Below the pieces are notes generated by a model, which saw only the letters and a list, made by a program, of their open reading frames with translations, made no database searches and was not told the origin of the DNA. This document shows, one piece after another, positions 26,522 to 34,312 of a stretch of DNA of 64,000 nt; the first letter of the stretch is position 1, and the number at the start of each line of letters is the position of its first letter. A program made the translations under genes and the position numbers. The stretch comes from Chitinophaga eiseniae (GTDB lineage Bacteria; Bacteroidota; Bacteroidia; Chitinophagales; Chitinophagaceae), in contig NZ_JABAHZ010000004.1 in assembly GCF_012641265.1 (NCBI RefSeq), forward strand, positions 739,115 to 803,114, in the 5' to 3' direction.

Positions 26522-28999
26522 TTATTTATCAGGAACGGCCGACATAAATATCTGGAGATAGTTTTTTACATAGCGGTTGTATACCACCGATTTCCCGTTG
26601 TGCAACCAGGTAACGGCGCCGGTTAGTGGATCTTCGCTGTTGTTCTTTGTCAGCGGCCAGCTCCGCTGGGTGGCGGGTTGAGTGATATAAACGGTGTTGT
26701 TGGCAATATAGGCGAGGCGGCTGCCATCGGGACTAAAATTAAAGCCGCCCTGGATATTAAACCGGTGGAAGGTGAGTTGCTGAACGGCGCTACCATTGGG
26801 GGATACGGCAAATATATTGATAAAGCCGGCAGTATCTTTAGCGAGGAACGCGATGAGGTGGCCGTCGGGCGTAGTGCGCAGCCAGTGCCGCGGTCCCTGT
26901 ATGCCGTTTGCAGTGAAGGTGATCCGTCGTTGCCGCGCGCCTGCAGGTATGCCTGGTGGCTTATCTGCCGTGCCTTCTAATGGCTGCCCGGCAACGGCAG
27001 TGGTCAAATCATCGGGCAGATCTGTTACAAATACTTCGGTCTTCGTCTTGTTATCTTTATCTCTCACATTGCCCTGAAAGGCAATGGCTCTTCGCTGGCG
27101 GCTGCCATCCGGGCGTGTGTAGCCGTTGGCGCCTATCCAGCTTTCATCAAATGCTTTGTCTATTTCATCGCTCCCGGGTTGGGGCGCCGGTGTAACGGCG
27201 GTGACAATAACGGCAAACATGGCGCCGCTGTTATTCTCCGTCGTATCGTTTGCAGGAACAGTTACCGGCCCTGGAAACATTACGCCCACAGTGCGCAGGT
27301 CTTTTACCGTGGGATCGGATTTACCTAATGCTGCTATCACGTAGTCATTATACGTAAAGCTGATCCACTGCCCGTCGCCGCTCCAGGTATGCGCATGTGT
27401 GCCGCCGCGTAGGGCGCCGCGGGTGAATGGCGGCGTGATATTCCGGGCATCCATAAACAGGGGGCGGAAGGGCGTATCAATATCTACGGCCACACCTGTG
27501 CGACGACTTACACTATACGGATGATCTTTATCTGCATGACGGATCCCGTGGAGAAACAGTACCCTGTTTTTCACCGGGGAGAAAGTGGCGGCGCCCACTC
27601 CCGGCCCGAAATCCGTTTGGTGGGAAGTACGGTATAATGTTCTTATTTCTTTTGTATGGACATTTACCATAGCGATGCATCCCGTGGCTGCGACCAGTGT
27701 ATCGTAGTTGCGGGTGTCATATACTATCCAGTTGTCATCGGGGGAAACGCATTGTGTGCTATTGAGAGTGTGGCCTTCGGCAGTATAGGTAAGTTGTACG
27801 GTGGTCGCCTGTTGTTCCGGCAGGAGCGGCTCGTAGGCTTTACTGGTTTTGAAGTGCCTGAAATCATGGATCCGGTGAAAGGTCAGGTAATTGGCGTTAT
27901 GCTGGTTATCGGCGCCGCCGTTAGCGTCGTCGTAAGCTGTTCGCGATACCGCTATGATGTCATTTCCATCAAACTGAAAATCCATGTACTGGAAACCATG
28001 TTTTACTACATCGTCGTGATGCAGTACAATTCCTTTTATCTGCCAATGGTACAGGTCCGATGAATAGAGCAGTGCCTGGGTATTCCTTGTTCTTTCCGGA
28101 TTCCCGCCTTTGTCTTTCTCCGGAACGTAATTGGCGAGCGACCAATACAACCTGCTTTTGGGATCATATCTTACCGCAAATTTTTTACAGCCTCCGGGGA
28201 AATCAATAAAGCCTGTTTCCGGGTAGAAGGAAGCTGTTTTACCATCGTGGCTGATATCGATGATGGCTGCTTTTTCGTTGCCGTTAACGCGATAGTCGGT
28301 TCTGAGCATCATCACCATATGTCCGTCGGGGGCGGGTACTGCGTTGCTTTCGAGCCAGCCGCCGAATTGTCCGTTCAGGTAGCTGGCATTGTAGCCCAGC
28401 ATATTGCTGGTAGTCCAGTTGCGGGCGTCGAGGTAGTTGCACCCAAGTGGGGCCGACATGATAAATGACCGGAAGTGTTTACCCCATCCACCGCCGCCGT
28501 TCACATCTTCCATGCCTTTCCAGATACGGCCATTGGCCACGACTACGGGGGTAGGTGCGCAATGATGCCGCCCTTTCAGCAGCCGGCCGGTGGTATCATT
28601 TTGCGGATCGCTCCAGGTATGGCCACCGTCGGTCGATTGCCGGATCACCACATCGCCGCCTTCTTTTTCCGGGCCTAGCAGGTATAGCGTATTTTTTTCT
28701 GCAAACAGCTGCGACCAGGTCTGTCCCCGGATTTGCCCGACTTGCTGCCAGTTTTTACCCTTGTTGCGCGATGCAAAAACATGCACGGTATTGGGTTGAT
28801 TTTTCAGACCGGGGCCAAAAAATTCATGGGAAGCAATGTAAGTGCCGTCCTGCAGTATACAGATGCTGGGAGAGCCAATGTACAGGCTGTCGGCCGCAGG
28901 CCGGTGATTGATAACCGTGCCGGGGACCTGCGCCTGGCTATTAGCCTGACAAAAGGTGATACTGACCATCAGGCCCAGGTATATTTTATGTAAAAGCAT
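26522..28999 (-). CDS. fusion of a sialidase-like propeller and a YidR-like (DUF3748) propeller
   Basis: An 825-residue secreted protein (signal peptide about 1-23). Residues about 35-395 form a BNR/sialidase-like propeller with Asp-box-type repeats (ASRNKGKNWQQVG, RQSTDGGHTWSDP) and an opening SICILQDGTYIASHE. From about residue 400 it matches, from my knowledge of the family, the E. coli YidR/DUF3748 group: LNSTQCVSPDDNWIVYDTR, RGGTHAHTWSGDGQWISFTYND, TPAPQPGSDEIDKAFDESWI, and a TolB-like tail (NFSPDGSRLAYIANN). It may bind or hydrolyse glycans at the cell surface. The full sialidase active-site set cannot be confirmed, so activity is uncertain. Confidence 0.78.
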   Translation of the reverse strand: MLLHKIYLGLMVSITFCQANSQAQVPGTVINHRPAADSLYIGSPSICILQDGTYIASHEFFGPGLKNQPNTVHVFASRNKGKNWQQVGQIRGQTWSQLFAEKNTLYLLGPEKEGGDVVIRQSTDGGHTWSDPQNDTTGRLLKGRHHCAPTPVVVANGRIWKGMEDVNGGGGWGKHFRSFIMSAPLGCNYLDARNWTTSNMLGYNASYLNGQFGGWLESNAVPAPDGHMVMMLRTDYRVNGNEKAAIIDISHDGKTASFYPETGFIDFPGGCKKFAVRYDPKSRLYWSLANYVPEKDKGGNPERTRNTQALLYSSDLYHWQIKGIVLHHDDVVKHGFQYMDFQFDGNDIIAVSRTAYDDANGGADNQHNANYLTFHRIHDFRHFKTSKAYEPLLPEQQATTVQLTYTAEGHTLNSTQCVSPDDNWIVYDTRNYDTLVAATGCIAMVNVHTKEIRTLYRTSHQTDFGPGVGAATFSPVKNRVLFLHGIRHADKDHPYSVSRRTGVAVDIDTPFRPLFMDARNITPPFTRGALRGGTHAHTWSGDGQWISFTYNDYVIAALGKSDPTVKDLRTVGVMFPGPVTVPANDTTENNSGAMFAVIVTAVTPAPQPGSDEIDKAFDESWIGANGYTRPDGSRQRRAIAFQGNVRDKDNKTKTEVFVTDLPDDLTTAVAGQPLEGTADKPPGIPAGARQRRITFTANGIQGPRHWLRTTPDGHLIAFLAKDTAGFINIFAVSPNGSAVQQLTFHRFNIQGGFNFSPDGSRLAYIANNTVYITQPATQRSWPLTKNNSEDPLTGAVTWLHNGKSVVYNRYVKNYLQIFMSAVPDK

Positions 29000-29193
29000 G
29001 CTTTCATTCAGTTAAGCGTAGGGACTACGTGGATCATCTTTGAAAAATAAGAAAATCAGGGGAACCTTACAACCACCCATCGGGCAATATTGGCACAAAT
29101 CGCCTCCTAATTGTCGTGATTATACCCGCCCTGTCATCAGCCATCTACAGATATTTGTAATAGAAAACAAGATCACTTTTAAACACGATTGCT

Positions 29194-29757
29194 ATGCGGA
29201 AATTAAAATTACAAATGCAAATGACTATCGATGGTTTTGTAGCGGGACCGAATGGTGAGCAGGACTGGGTATGGCTGGCAGGGCCGGATGAAGTTGGTTT
29301 CAGGGAAATAATTGCGCTGGCCGACAGCAGTGATACCATTTTGCTGGGGCGCAAAATGACCCGTGAATTCATCGATCACTGGGAGCATATGGTAGACCAT
29401 CAGCCTGACCATCCCGCACAGCTTTTGGCGCAACTCATTGTAAAGATGCGCAAGATTACTTTTAGCCATACCGAAACAGCTATTACCGGCAGAAACCTGG
29501 AGGTAGAAAACGGGGACCTGGCTACGGCTATACAGGCGCTAAAAAAAGAACCGGGCAAGGATATCCTGGTGTATGGCGGCGCCGGTTTCGTGAGGTCGCT
29601 GATCGATCATAACCTGGTGGATGAATATTTTATTATCATTAACCCGGTGGCTATTGGCAGCGGACTTAGCATTTTTAATGAAAGGAAGGTGTTGAAATTA
29701 GAAAGTTCCACTCCCTTTAAAAATGGAAAAGTACTCAACAAATATCTGCCGGCATAG
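29194..29757 (+). CDS. dihydrofolate-reductase-like (RibD C-terminal) protein
   Basis: A 187-residue protein of the RibD_C/DHFR-like fold. MQMTIDGFVAGPNGEQDW at the N-terminus, TILLGRKMTREFIDHW, DILVYGGAGFVRSLIDHNL and IINPVAIGSGLSIF are the usual blocks of the YyaP/YwjB-like group. Such enzymes are presumed NADPH-dependent reductases; the natural substrate is generally unknown. It is followed 65 bases later by a MarR-GNAT gene that has its own promoter and operator. Confidence 0.88.
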   Translation: MRKLKLQMQMTIDGFVAGPNGEQDWVWLAGPDEVGFREIIALADSSDTILLGRKMTREFIDHWEHMVDHQPDHPAQLLAQLIVKMRKITFSHTETAITGRNLEVENGDLATAIQALKKEPGKDILVYGGAGFVRSLIDHNLVDEYFIIINPVAIGSGLSIFNERKVLKLESSTPFKNGKVLNKYLPA

Positions 29758-29764
29758 GAAAATT

Positions 29765-29795
29765 TTTGCCGTTCCAAACGAATAAATTATATTTA
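29765..29795 (+). promoter_or_regulatory. Bacteroidota-type promoter of the MarR-GNAT gene
   Basis: TTTG at 29765-29768 and TATATTTA at 29788-29795 are separated by 19 bases. This fits the Bacteroidota housekeeping consensus (TTTG, about 19-20 bases, TAnnTTTG) with one mismatch. The ATG is at 29823. A perfect palindrome overlaps the downstream element. Confidence 0.5.
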
Positions 29796-29812
29796 CGTAA
29801 TTAATTACGTAA
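29793..29812. promoter_or_regulatory. perfect 20-bp palindrome, probable MarR operator
   Basis: TTACGTAATTAATTACGTAA is a perfect palindrome without spacer. It overlaps the candidate promoter and ends 10 bases before the ATG of a MarR-type regulator. Winged-helix MarR dimers bind palindromes of this size, so negative autoregulation is likely. Confidence 0.7.
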
Positions 29813-29822
29813 CTTGATTCGT

Positions 29823-30776
29823 ATGGACTTCTTTAATAAAACAGGTAAAGCTGCCATAGGCAGCAGGCTCCGTATGTTGACGGAAACCATTATGGAAGAT
29901 GCCGCCCGGATTCACCAGTTGTATGGCTCCAACCTGCAACCCAAATGGTTCCCGGTATATTATGTATTAACGGAGGGGGAGGCTAAAACCATCACGGCAA
30001 TTGCCAAAGAAATCGGTCATTCCCATCCTTCTGTGTCCAAGATTATAGGGGAGATGAAGAAAGCGGGACTGGTAGCCGAAAAGAAAGACAAGGCCGATGG
30101 CAGAAGGAACCTGGTGCAGCTTACCAAAAAAGGGTTGGAGATCAATGAAACGCTGCAGCTGCAATTAATAGATGTAGGTAATGCTATCGAGGCCATTTCT
30201 GCGCAGGCTACCAACGATTTGTGGAAGGCCATTGCGGAGTGGGAATACCTGCTGGAGCAGCAATCACTGATCAGCCGGGTAACCGCCTTATGGAAGAAAA
30301 GAGAAGCCGATAAAGTAAAGATAGTAGATTATCAACCGGCATATAAAACCGCCTTCAAGGCATTGAACGAAGAATGGATATCCCGCTGGTTTAAAATGGA
30401 GGCAGCTGATTATCAGTCGCTCGACAACCCGGAAGGCTATATCCTTAAAAAAGGAGGACATATTTTTGTGGCGCTGTACAATGATGAACCGGTAGGGGTG
30501 TGCGCCTTAATAAAAATGGATGACCCGGACTACGATTACGAAATGGCTAAAATGGCGGTATCTCCCAAAGCCCAGGGCAAAAGCATAGGCTGGTTGCTGG
30601 GCCAGGCCATTATTGAAAAAGCACGTTCCCTGGGCGCCCGTAATGTATTCCTGGGAAGTAATACCGTCCTGAAACCAGCCATCAGCCTATATGAGAAGCT
30701 GGGTTTCAAAAAAGTAGCGGACCGGCCTTCTCCGTACGAACGGGCCAACATCCAGATGGCGTTGGATCTCGTATAG
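29823..30776 (+). CDS. MarR-type regulator fused to GNAT acetyltransferase
   Basis: A 317-residue fusion counted from the ATG at 29823; a TTG at 29814 would add three residues. The N-terminal 150 residues are a winged-helix MarR domain (TAIAKEIGHSHPSVSKIIGEMKKAG recognition region, beta-wing KADGRRNLVQLTKKG). A GNAT domain follows at about 165-317, with PVGVCALIKM, the acetyl-CoA loop MAVSPKAQGKSIGWLLGQA and AISLYEKLGFKKV. Such fusions may acetylate a small molecule that they also sense. A palindromic operator lies 10 bases upstream. A large inverted repeat follows the gene. Confidence 0.9.
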   Translation: MDFFNKTGKAAIGSRLRMLTETIMEDAARIHQLYGSNLQPKWFPVYYVLTEGEAKTITAIAKEIGHSHPSVSKIIGEMKKAGLVAEKKDKADGRRNLVQLTKKGLEINETLQLQLIDVGNAIEAISAQATNDLWKAIAEWEYLLEQQSLISRVTALWKKREADKVKIVDYQPAYKTAFKALNEEWISRWFKMEAADYQSLDNPEGYILKKGGHIFVALYNDEPVGVCALIKMDDPDYDYEMAKMAVSPKAQGKSIGWLLGQAIIEKARSLGARNVFLGSNTVLKPAISLYEKLGFKKVADRPSPYERANIQMALDLV

Positions 30777-30790
30777 GCGTTACTGTTAAG

Positions 30791-30911
30791 AGCAAAAAGG
30801 AATAAAGCGGAAAGCAAAAAAGCTATTGACGCGAATGATGTTAGCGGATATAATATCCGCTCTGGTCATTCCCTTCAATAGCTTTTTGCTTTCCGCTTTA
30901 TGCTTTTTGCT
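30791..30911. repeat. nested imperfect inverted repeat with a central palindrome
   Basis: The outer arms (30791-30829 with 30875-30911) are nearly perfect complements differing by two small indels, and contain the tract AAAGCGGAAAGCAAAAA. Inside lies a 19-base palindrome (30843-30861, AGCGGATAT-A-ATATCCGCT). Each arm is itself built of repeated GCTTTTTGCTTT-like units. It fills most of the 205-base gap between the MarR-GNAT and FucP-type genes. It is similar in design to the repeat at 6669-6855 but unlike it in sequence. It could be a mobile miniature repeat or a large terminator. Confidence 0.8.
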
Positions 30912-30981
30912 TTCTACTCCGTATATTGGAACATTGAATACGACAGATCCACGTTATATAAAAAAATTAAAAACTCAGAAG

Positions 30982-32238
30982 ATGCTATCACCCGAATCGC
31001 TGATGGAAGAGAAAAAGACGACTTCCATTTCCCCGGCAAAATTCACCGAGAAAAAATATGTGATTACACTGATATTCGTTACCTCTCTGTTCATGTGCTG
31101 GGGTATTGCCCTCACCATGGGAGATGTGCTGAATAAACACTTTCAAAACGTATTAAATGTATCCAAGTCCCAATCCGGGCTGGTACAGTTTTCCATCTTT
31201 GGCGCCTATGCGTTGATGGGTGTCCCGGCGGGGTTATTTATTAAGAAGATGGGATACAAAAATGGGGTGCTTTTAGGGCTTACTTTATATGCCATGGGTG
31301 CCTTCCTGTTTGTGCCTGCCGCCAACGCCGGCTCTTTTGCTGTTTTCCGCATTGCCCTGTTTGTACTGGCTTGTGGCATGGCTACACTGGAAACGGTGGC
31401 GCATCCCTTTATGGCCGCCCTGGGGGATCAACGCACCAGCGACCAGCGTATTAACTTTGCGCAGTCGTTCAATGCCGTTGGTGCAATGGTGGGCCCTACA
31501 CTGGGCACACATTTCCTGCTGAGCGCCACCCACGAGGCCGGAAATGAATTGGTGTCAGTTAAACAGTTATATATTTATATCGGTGTGGTGATCACTGCCA
31601 TCGCCATTGCATTTGCTTTGGTGAAAGTACCGCCGGTTACAGACCCGCACGATGGCGCCGGGGAAGTATCAGCCGTGAAGGATGACCACAAAACATTATT
31701 CCAGCATAAACACTTCGTATGGGCGGTTGTCGCCCAGTTCTTTAACGTAGCTGCACAGGCAGGCACCTGGGCGTTTTTCATCAACTACGGGCATGAGGTG
31801 ATGCATTTCTCCGATGAAAAAGCAGGTTACTTTATGCTGCCGTTTATGGGTATGATGCTGGCCGGTCGCTTCGTGGGCACCGCCCTGATGCGTTATATTG
31901 CTCCTAATAAATTGCTGGCAGCCTTCGCACTGGGCAATATGCTGATGTGCGTACTGGTAGCGCAAGGCTGGGGTTGGACCTCCTACATCGCCCTGCTGAT
32001 GATCAACTTCTTCTTCAGCATCATGTATCCCACTATTTTCAGCCTGGGATTAAAAGACCTGGGACCTAAAACCCAACAGGCTTCTTCCTTTATTGTGATG
32101 GGGATGTTTGGAGGGGCCATCTTTCCTTTCCTCATGGGCCGCATCGCCGACACCAACATCGCTACCGCGTACTACCTGCCGGTAGTTTGTTATGCGGTGA
32201 TCTTCCTTTTTGGTTATAAACTGTATAAACTAAGATAA
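30982..32238 (+). CDS. FucP-type sugar:proton symporter (MFS)
   Basis: A 418-residue permease counted from the ATG at 30982; the frame is open upstream through the inverted repeat but that part is not protein-like. There are about twelve helices. FVTSLFMCWGIALTMGD, LVQFSIFGAYALMGVPAGL, ACGMATLETVAHPFMAALG and NFAQSFNAVGAMVGPTLG match the FHS/FucP family that imports L-fucose, glucose or galactose with protons. A role in taking up fucose released by the GH29 enzyme at 5210 is possible, though the genes are 24 kb apart. A decayed GH43 gene starts 4 bases after the stop. Confidence 0.88.
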   Translation: MLSPESLMEEKKTTSISPAKFTEKKYVITLIFVTSLFMCWGIALTMGDVLNKHFQNVLNVSKSQSGLVQFSIFGAYALMGVPAGLFIKKMGYKNGVLLGLTLYAMGAFLFVPAANAGSFAVFRIALFVLACGMATLETVAHPFMAALGDQRTSDQRINFAQSFNAVGAMVGPTLGTHFLLSATHEAGNELVSVKQLYIYIGVVITAIAIAFALVKVPPVTDPHDGAGEVSAVKDDHKTLFQHKHFVWAVVAQFFNVAAQAGTWAFFINYGHEVMHFSDEKAGYFMLPFMGMMLAGRFVGTALMRYIAPNKLLAAFALGNMLMCVLVAQGWGWTSYIALLMINFFFSIMYPTIFSLGLKDLGPKTQQASSFIVMGMFGGAIFPFLMGRIADTNIATAYYLPVVCYAVIFLFGYKLYKLR

Positions 32239-32242
32239 GCAG

Positions 32243-32517
32243 ATGAACTACCGCTTTGTAATATGCCTGCTCCTGGGGTGGGCCGGTAATGTTATGGGCC
32301 AGGCCAGTCATAACCCGTTCATCCCGGATATGGTGGCCGATCCTTCCGTGGTAAAGTAGGGATAGGTCCGCTGGGGAAAGTAAAACAGCCCCGCAACCTG
32401 GCTATCGGCGCTACCGCCACTGCTTCCAGCATGCTGCCCGATTTGCGTGTAAAACCTATCGCGGAGGCAACATTACTTCGGGGCGAACCGGGGATATGGG
32501 AGCTGGGGGTGTATTGA
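32243..32517 (+). pseudogene. GH43-type glycosidase gene reduced to its two ends
   Basis: The first piece (32243-32359, 38 codons) encodes a signal peptide (MNYRFVICLLLGWAGNVMGQ) and then NPFIPDMVADPSVVK, the opening of GH43-like enzymes, and stops at TAG. The second (32362-32517), in another frame, reads IGPLGKVKQPRNLAIGATATA through to ELGVY and a TGA, with the NLAxGATATASS flavour of a C-terminal F5/8-type carbohydrate-binding module. The middle, roughly several hundred codons, is absent. It starts 4 bases after the FucP-type gene and so was probably the second gene of that operon. Confidence 0.65.
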
Positions 32518-32586
32518 TGAACAAACAGGCCGCATTCATTGTTCCTAACTTTGTAGATGCATTGATTCATCAAAGATCGAACAGCT

Positions 32587-33708
32587 ATGGTCCGTACACC
32601 AAAAGAAATTATCACTCATCTTTTATCTTCCGCCGGCATTACGGTCAACGGCCAACAACCATGGGACATACAGGTACATGACGACACTTTTTATAAAGCA
32701 GTATTGCACAACGGCTCCCTGGGATTAGGGGAGTCGTATGTGCAGCAGCAGTGGGACTGCGAGCGCCCCGATGAGTTCTTTGCCAGAATATTGAGGGCCA
32801 ACCTGGACGTACAGGTCAAAAAGAGCCTGTCGTTCCAGGCGGAGATTTTGGTGGCCCGGCTACTGAATTTCCAGACCTCTTCCAGGGCTTACCGCAATGG
32901 CAGCGCGCATTATGATATCGGGAATGATCTTTTTGAAGCCATGCTCGACAAGCGGATGACTTATACCTGCGGCTTCTGGGAAAAGGCGCATACTCTGGAT
33001 GAAGCGCAGGAATATAAGCTGGAGCTGAGCTGCCGCAAATTGCAGCTGCAACCCGGTATGCATGTGCTGGACATCGGTTGTGGGTGGGGGAGTTTTGCCC
33101 GCTACGCTGCCGAACATTATGGCGTAAAGGTAACCGGCATTACCATCTCCAAAGAACAAGCCGAGCTGGCAGCCGCCCGTTGCAAGGGCCTGCCGGTAGA
33201 CATACGGCTAACCGACTACCGTGCGGTACATGAATCGTTTGATGCCATTGTATCCCTGGGCATGTTTGAACACGTAGGGTATAAAAATTATGGTACTTAC
33301 CTGCAAATGGTACACCGTTGCCTGAAAGATGATGGGTTGTTTCTATTGCATACTATTGGCGGTAATACCGCTAATCCGTTTACAGACCGGTGGCTGAATA
33401 AATACATTTTTCCCCACGCCATGATTCCCACCATCCGCCTGATAGGACAGTTTATAGAAGGATTGTTTGTGATGGAGCACTGGCAGAATTTTAGCGTCAA
33501 CTACGATCATACGCTGATGGCCTGGTACGACAATGTAGTACAGCATTGGGACCAGCTCAAATCCCGTTATGACCCCACTTTTTTCCGCATGTGGAAGTAT
33601 TACCTGCTTTCCTGCGCTGGTTCTTTCCGGGCGAGGAAAAGTCAGTTGTGGCAAATCGTGCTTTCAAAAAATGGCGTTCCGGGAGGATACCGGTTTAACC
33701 TGCCTTAG
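32587..33708 (+). CDS. cfa: cyclopropane-fatty-acyl-phospholipid synthase
   Basis: A 373-residue SAM-dependent enzyme adding a methylene bridge to unsaturated acyl chains of membrane lipids. The N-terminal lipid-binding part (1-105) is followed by HYDIGNDLFEAMLDKRMTYTCG (108-129) and SAM motif I VLDIGCGWGSFA (160-171). SLGMFEHVGYKNY and the C-terminal YYLLSCAGSFRARKSQ block, with the conserved active-site cysteine, are typical. The length is normal. It is convergent with an SRPBCC gene, with 18 bases between the stops. Confidence 0.93.
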   Translation: MVRTPKEIITHLLSSAGITVNGQQPWDIQVHDDTFYKAVLHNGSLGLGESYVQQQWDCERPDEFFARILRANLDVQVKKSLSFQAEILVARLLNFQTSSRAYRNGSAHYDIGNDLFEAMLDKRMTYTCGFWEKAHTLDEAQEYKLELSCRKLQLQPGMHVLDIGCGWGSFARYAAEHYGVKVTGITISKEQAELAAARCKGLPVDIRLTDYRAVHESFDAIVSLGMFEHVGYKNYGTYLQMVHRCLKDDGLFLLHTIGGNTANPFTDRWLNKYIFPHAMIPTIRLIGQFIEGLFVMEHWQNFSVNYDHTLMAWYDNVVQHWDQLKSRYDPTFFRMWKYYLLSCAGSFRARKSQLWQIVLSKNGVPGGYRFNLP

Positions 33709-33726
33709 GGGCAGTTACAGAAAGCA

Positions 33727-34185
33727 CTATCCCTCTTTTTTCAGGTAGTCGAATCCGCCTGTTCTCAGGTTAATATTGTACTCCAGATATGCTTTCAAAC
33801 AAGCGAGGAAGTTAGCCCATCCTTCGGTGTTTCCTTTCAGCCATTTGATACCGGCTTCATTATTATCCATTTTGCCTTCGGAGATCTTTATCAATGTAGC
33901 GTTACCGGGCCTTTCCGTGAGCGCAATGTTTACGGTGAGATGATGATCTTTAGCGCCTTCCCATTCAAAGGAAACCAATTCATCCGGTACAATTTTCAGC
34001 ACTTTGACGGTAAATTGGTCGGGAAATTCAGGGAATTGCCAGGTCACTTCTTTACCGGCTTCCATAGTGGCAGAGCCCCTGGAAATGAAATAGCCTGACA
34101 TTTTCTTCGGGTCGATAATGGCCTGGAAAACTTCCTGCCTTGGTTTGGCTACCTGGATAGCAGCATTGATTTCTAATGATTGCAT
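33727..34185 (-). CDS. SRPBCC/AHSA1-like protein
   Basis: A 152-residue protein with a helix-grip fold of the AHSA1 group. INAAIQVAKPRQEVFQAIIDP opens the domain. GSATMEAGKEVTWQF and VLKIVPDELVSFEWEG form the central strands, and GNTEGWANFLACLKAYLEYNI is the closing helix. Members bind hydrophobic ligands or partner proteins and are often near ArsR-type regulators, but none is here. The function is unknown. Confidence 0.88.
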   Translation of the reverse strand: MQSLEINAAIQVAKPRQEVFQAIIDPKKMSGYFISRGSATMEAGKEVTWQFPEFPDQFTVKVLKIVPDELVSFEWEGAKDHHLTVNIALTERPGNATLIKISEGKMDNNEAGIKWLKGNTEGWANFLACLKAYLEYNINLRTGGFDYLKKEG

Positions 34186-34254
34186 AACAGGGCGTGTTTG
34201 GTGAGGATAACGAATATACGAAAAAGAGCCTTGTGAAGCCCTTTCTAAAATAAA

Positions 34255-34287
34255 ACTGACCTTCTTTTTTTTAGGAAGAAGGTCAGT
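34255..34287 (-). terminator. Rho-independent terminator of the SusCD operon
   Basis: A perfect 12-bp inverted repeat (34255-34266 with 34276-34287) encloses a 9-base loop. On the minus strand it is followed by TTTATTTTAG. It lies 25 bases after the stop codon at 34313 and so ends the sigma-FecR-SusC-SusD-DUF5689 run. Confidence 0.85.
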
Positions 34288-34312
34288 GGGTAATAGCAGG
34301 TAGCTGATTTTG

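Noticed and set aside
30826..30981. Longer N-terminus for the FucP-type transporter
   Set aside because: The extension is translated from an inverted repeat and is not protein-like; the ATG at 30982 gives a normal family start.
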